Part shown: positions 63,134 to 64,000 of the stretch, piece by piece
Position numbering within the stretch: the first letter of the stretch is position 1
Layout: every line of letters begins with the position of its first letter
Assembly: GCF_949769255.1 (NCBI RefSeq)
Contig: NZ_OX458329.1
Location: 2,152,030 to 2,216,029, forward strand
Direction of reading: 5' to 3'
DNA from: Mobiluncus massiliensis
GTDB taxonomy: Bacteria > Actinomycetota > Actinomycetes > Actinomycetales > Actinomycetaceae
Length of the DNA stretch: 64,000 bases
Position numbers and translations under genes: made by a program
The notes under the pieces: generated by a model
Database searches by the model: none
The model's input: only the letters and a program-made list of their open reading frames with translations
Told to the model about the DNA's origin: nothing

Positions 63134-64000
63134 ATGGCAAAGCGTAAGCATGAATGTCCGGAACCTGACAACACCGAGCGTTGGGCAGTATCCTATCTGG
63201 ACATGATTACCGTCATGATGTGCCTGTTCCTGGTGCTGTACGCGATTTCTCAGGTTGATCAGGGCAAATTGGCCAAGCTGCGCACGTCCCTGGCGGCCGG
63301 TTTCAACGCCACCATTCAGATTGCCAATCCGCTCCAAACCGATGGGGGACTGGGGATTTTAGCCGGTTCCACCTCGGCGGTGCAGCTGGGCAGTCTGATG
63401 GGTAACCTCAACCAAAATCCTCAATCTCAGCCCGAACGTATGCAGGCTATGAGGGAAGCCAGTCACCTGAACTCCATCAAGAAACAGGTTGAAGAACAAT
63501 TGCAAGCGGCTGGCAAGGAAGGCGCCTTGGCGATGCGAATCACCGACAAGGGGCTGGTGCTGGGCATGGTTGCCAACGACACCTACTTTAAGACTGGAGA
63601 GGCGACGATTCAGCCCACCGCTCGTGAGGTACTCAGTGCGGTGACCCCGGTTTTGGCGTCCCTGGAAGAAAGCATTGCCATCGAAGGTTATGCCGATCCG
63701 CAACCAATCGCTAACGCGAGATTCCCCTCTAACTACCACCTGGCTTCAGCTCGTGCCATTGAGGTGCTGATTGCGCTAAAGGACGGTGGAGTGCCGGGGG
63801 CGAAACTGCGGACGATTTCGTATGGAGCCGATCACCAGACTGAGGCTACGGACGGTCAGGATGCTTGGGCTTTCAACAGGCGTGTGGATATTGTCATTAT
63901 GTCAACCGCAAAAGATTCCGTCCGCGCCTTACTGCCCGATGCAGCGAAACAGCTCGCGGGTGGGGAAAATGCCAACATCGCCCCCCCCGCCCCCCAATAT
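63134..64000 (+). CDS. motB: Flagellar stator protein MotB (truncated by window end)
   Basis: 289 residues are visible and the frame is open at the right edge. One membrane span near the N-terminus (about 18-39) with the ion-binding Asp23 in SYLDMITVMMCLFLVLYAIS, then a plug region and an OmpA-like peptidoglycan-binding domain (about 150-270: SIAIEGYADPQP, SARAIEVLIAL, NRRVDIVIM). It anchors the stator to the wall. At the very end, C8-G-C6 (63981-63995) forms a homopolymer-rich tract within the coding region. Confidence 0.93.
   Translation, partial: MAKRKHECPEPDNTERWAVSYLDMITVMMCLFLVLYAISQVDQGKLAKLRTSLAAGFNATIQIANPLQTDGGLGILAGSTSAVQLGSLMGNLNQNPQSQPERMQAMREASHLNSIKKQVEEQLQAAGKEGALAMRITDKGLVLGMVANDTYFKTGEATIQPTAREVLSAVTPVLASLEESIAIEGYADPQPIANARFPSNYHLASARAIEVLIALKDGGVPGAKLRTISYGADHQTEATDGQDAWAFNRRVDIVIMSTAKDSVRALLPDAAKQLAGGENANIAPPAPQY
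63981..63995 (+). repeat. C8-G-C6 tract in motB
   Basis: Eight C (63981-63988), one G, six C (63990-63995), encoding Ala/Pro. Such runs slip during replication or sequencing. Confidence 0.8.

Overview
The window reads as a chromosomal segment of a motile, anaerobic, high-GC Gram-positive actinomycete. Mobiluncus (Actinomycetaceae) is the best fit. The reasons are Actinobacteria-type proteins throughout (CarD, Lsr2, an LRV membrane protein, a soluble MgtE-N/CBS protein with a DUF1003 partner), a class III anaerobic ribonucleotide reductase with NrdR boxes, and a large flagellar locus without P- or L-ring genes. The genus is inferred from gene content; no search was possible.

Layout. 1-5785: end of a DUF1538 membrane protein coupled to a P-II-like gene, then carD, a small basic protein, gpmA, azlC/azlD and cysS. 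5995-10952: rlmB, DUF1003, the MgtE-N/CBS protein and a CcdA/DsbA-like envelope thiol pair. 11020-17798: amidase, LRV membrane protein, nrdG, a lipoprotein and nrdD, with two NrdR-type boxes upstream of nrdD. 17981-23791: an aminotransferase and a three-gene signalling operon (LuxR-type regulator, 853-aa 7TM receptor, histidine kinase). 23979-30860: two tandem secreted CWB2 proteins, a PAP2 phosphatase, a frameshifted TPM protein and a zinc-ribbon protein. Four copies of a palindrome (ACCC-N4-GGGT type) lie upstream of the envelope genes near this signalling operon. 30999-31889: ispF and lsr2.

31900-36330 is an AT-richer accessory patch ending at tRNA-Thr(CGT). It holds a higB-like toxin gene broken by one in-frame TGA and two unrelated-looking AAA ATPase/DUF4143 genes. 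Each ATPase gene is preceded by its own short-period tandem array (23 bp x about 3.6; 22 bp x 5). Three 151-bp repeats, each starting with the last 16 nt of the tRNA gene, follow. No integrase is visible.

36449-41436 returns to core genes: exported peptidase, holB, tmk, purD. From 41503 to the window end is a flagellar locus. fliW, flgL, flgK and flgN lie on the minus strand. fliA, fliD, fliS and a small gene are on the plus strand, and after an 800-nt leader comes flgB-flgC-fliE-fliF-fliG-fliH-fliI-fliJ-NlpC/P60-fliK-flgD-flgE-flbD-motA-motB (cut off by the window end). The order gives rod, MS-ring, export ATPase, a wall-hydrolase step, hook and stator. FliA has a long unusual C-terminal tail. 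The fliD and flgB leaders each form a hairpin with GGA in the loop, which would suit CsrA control alongside FliW.
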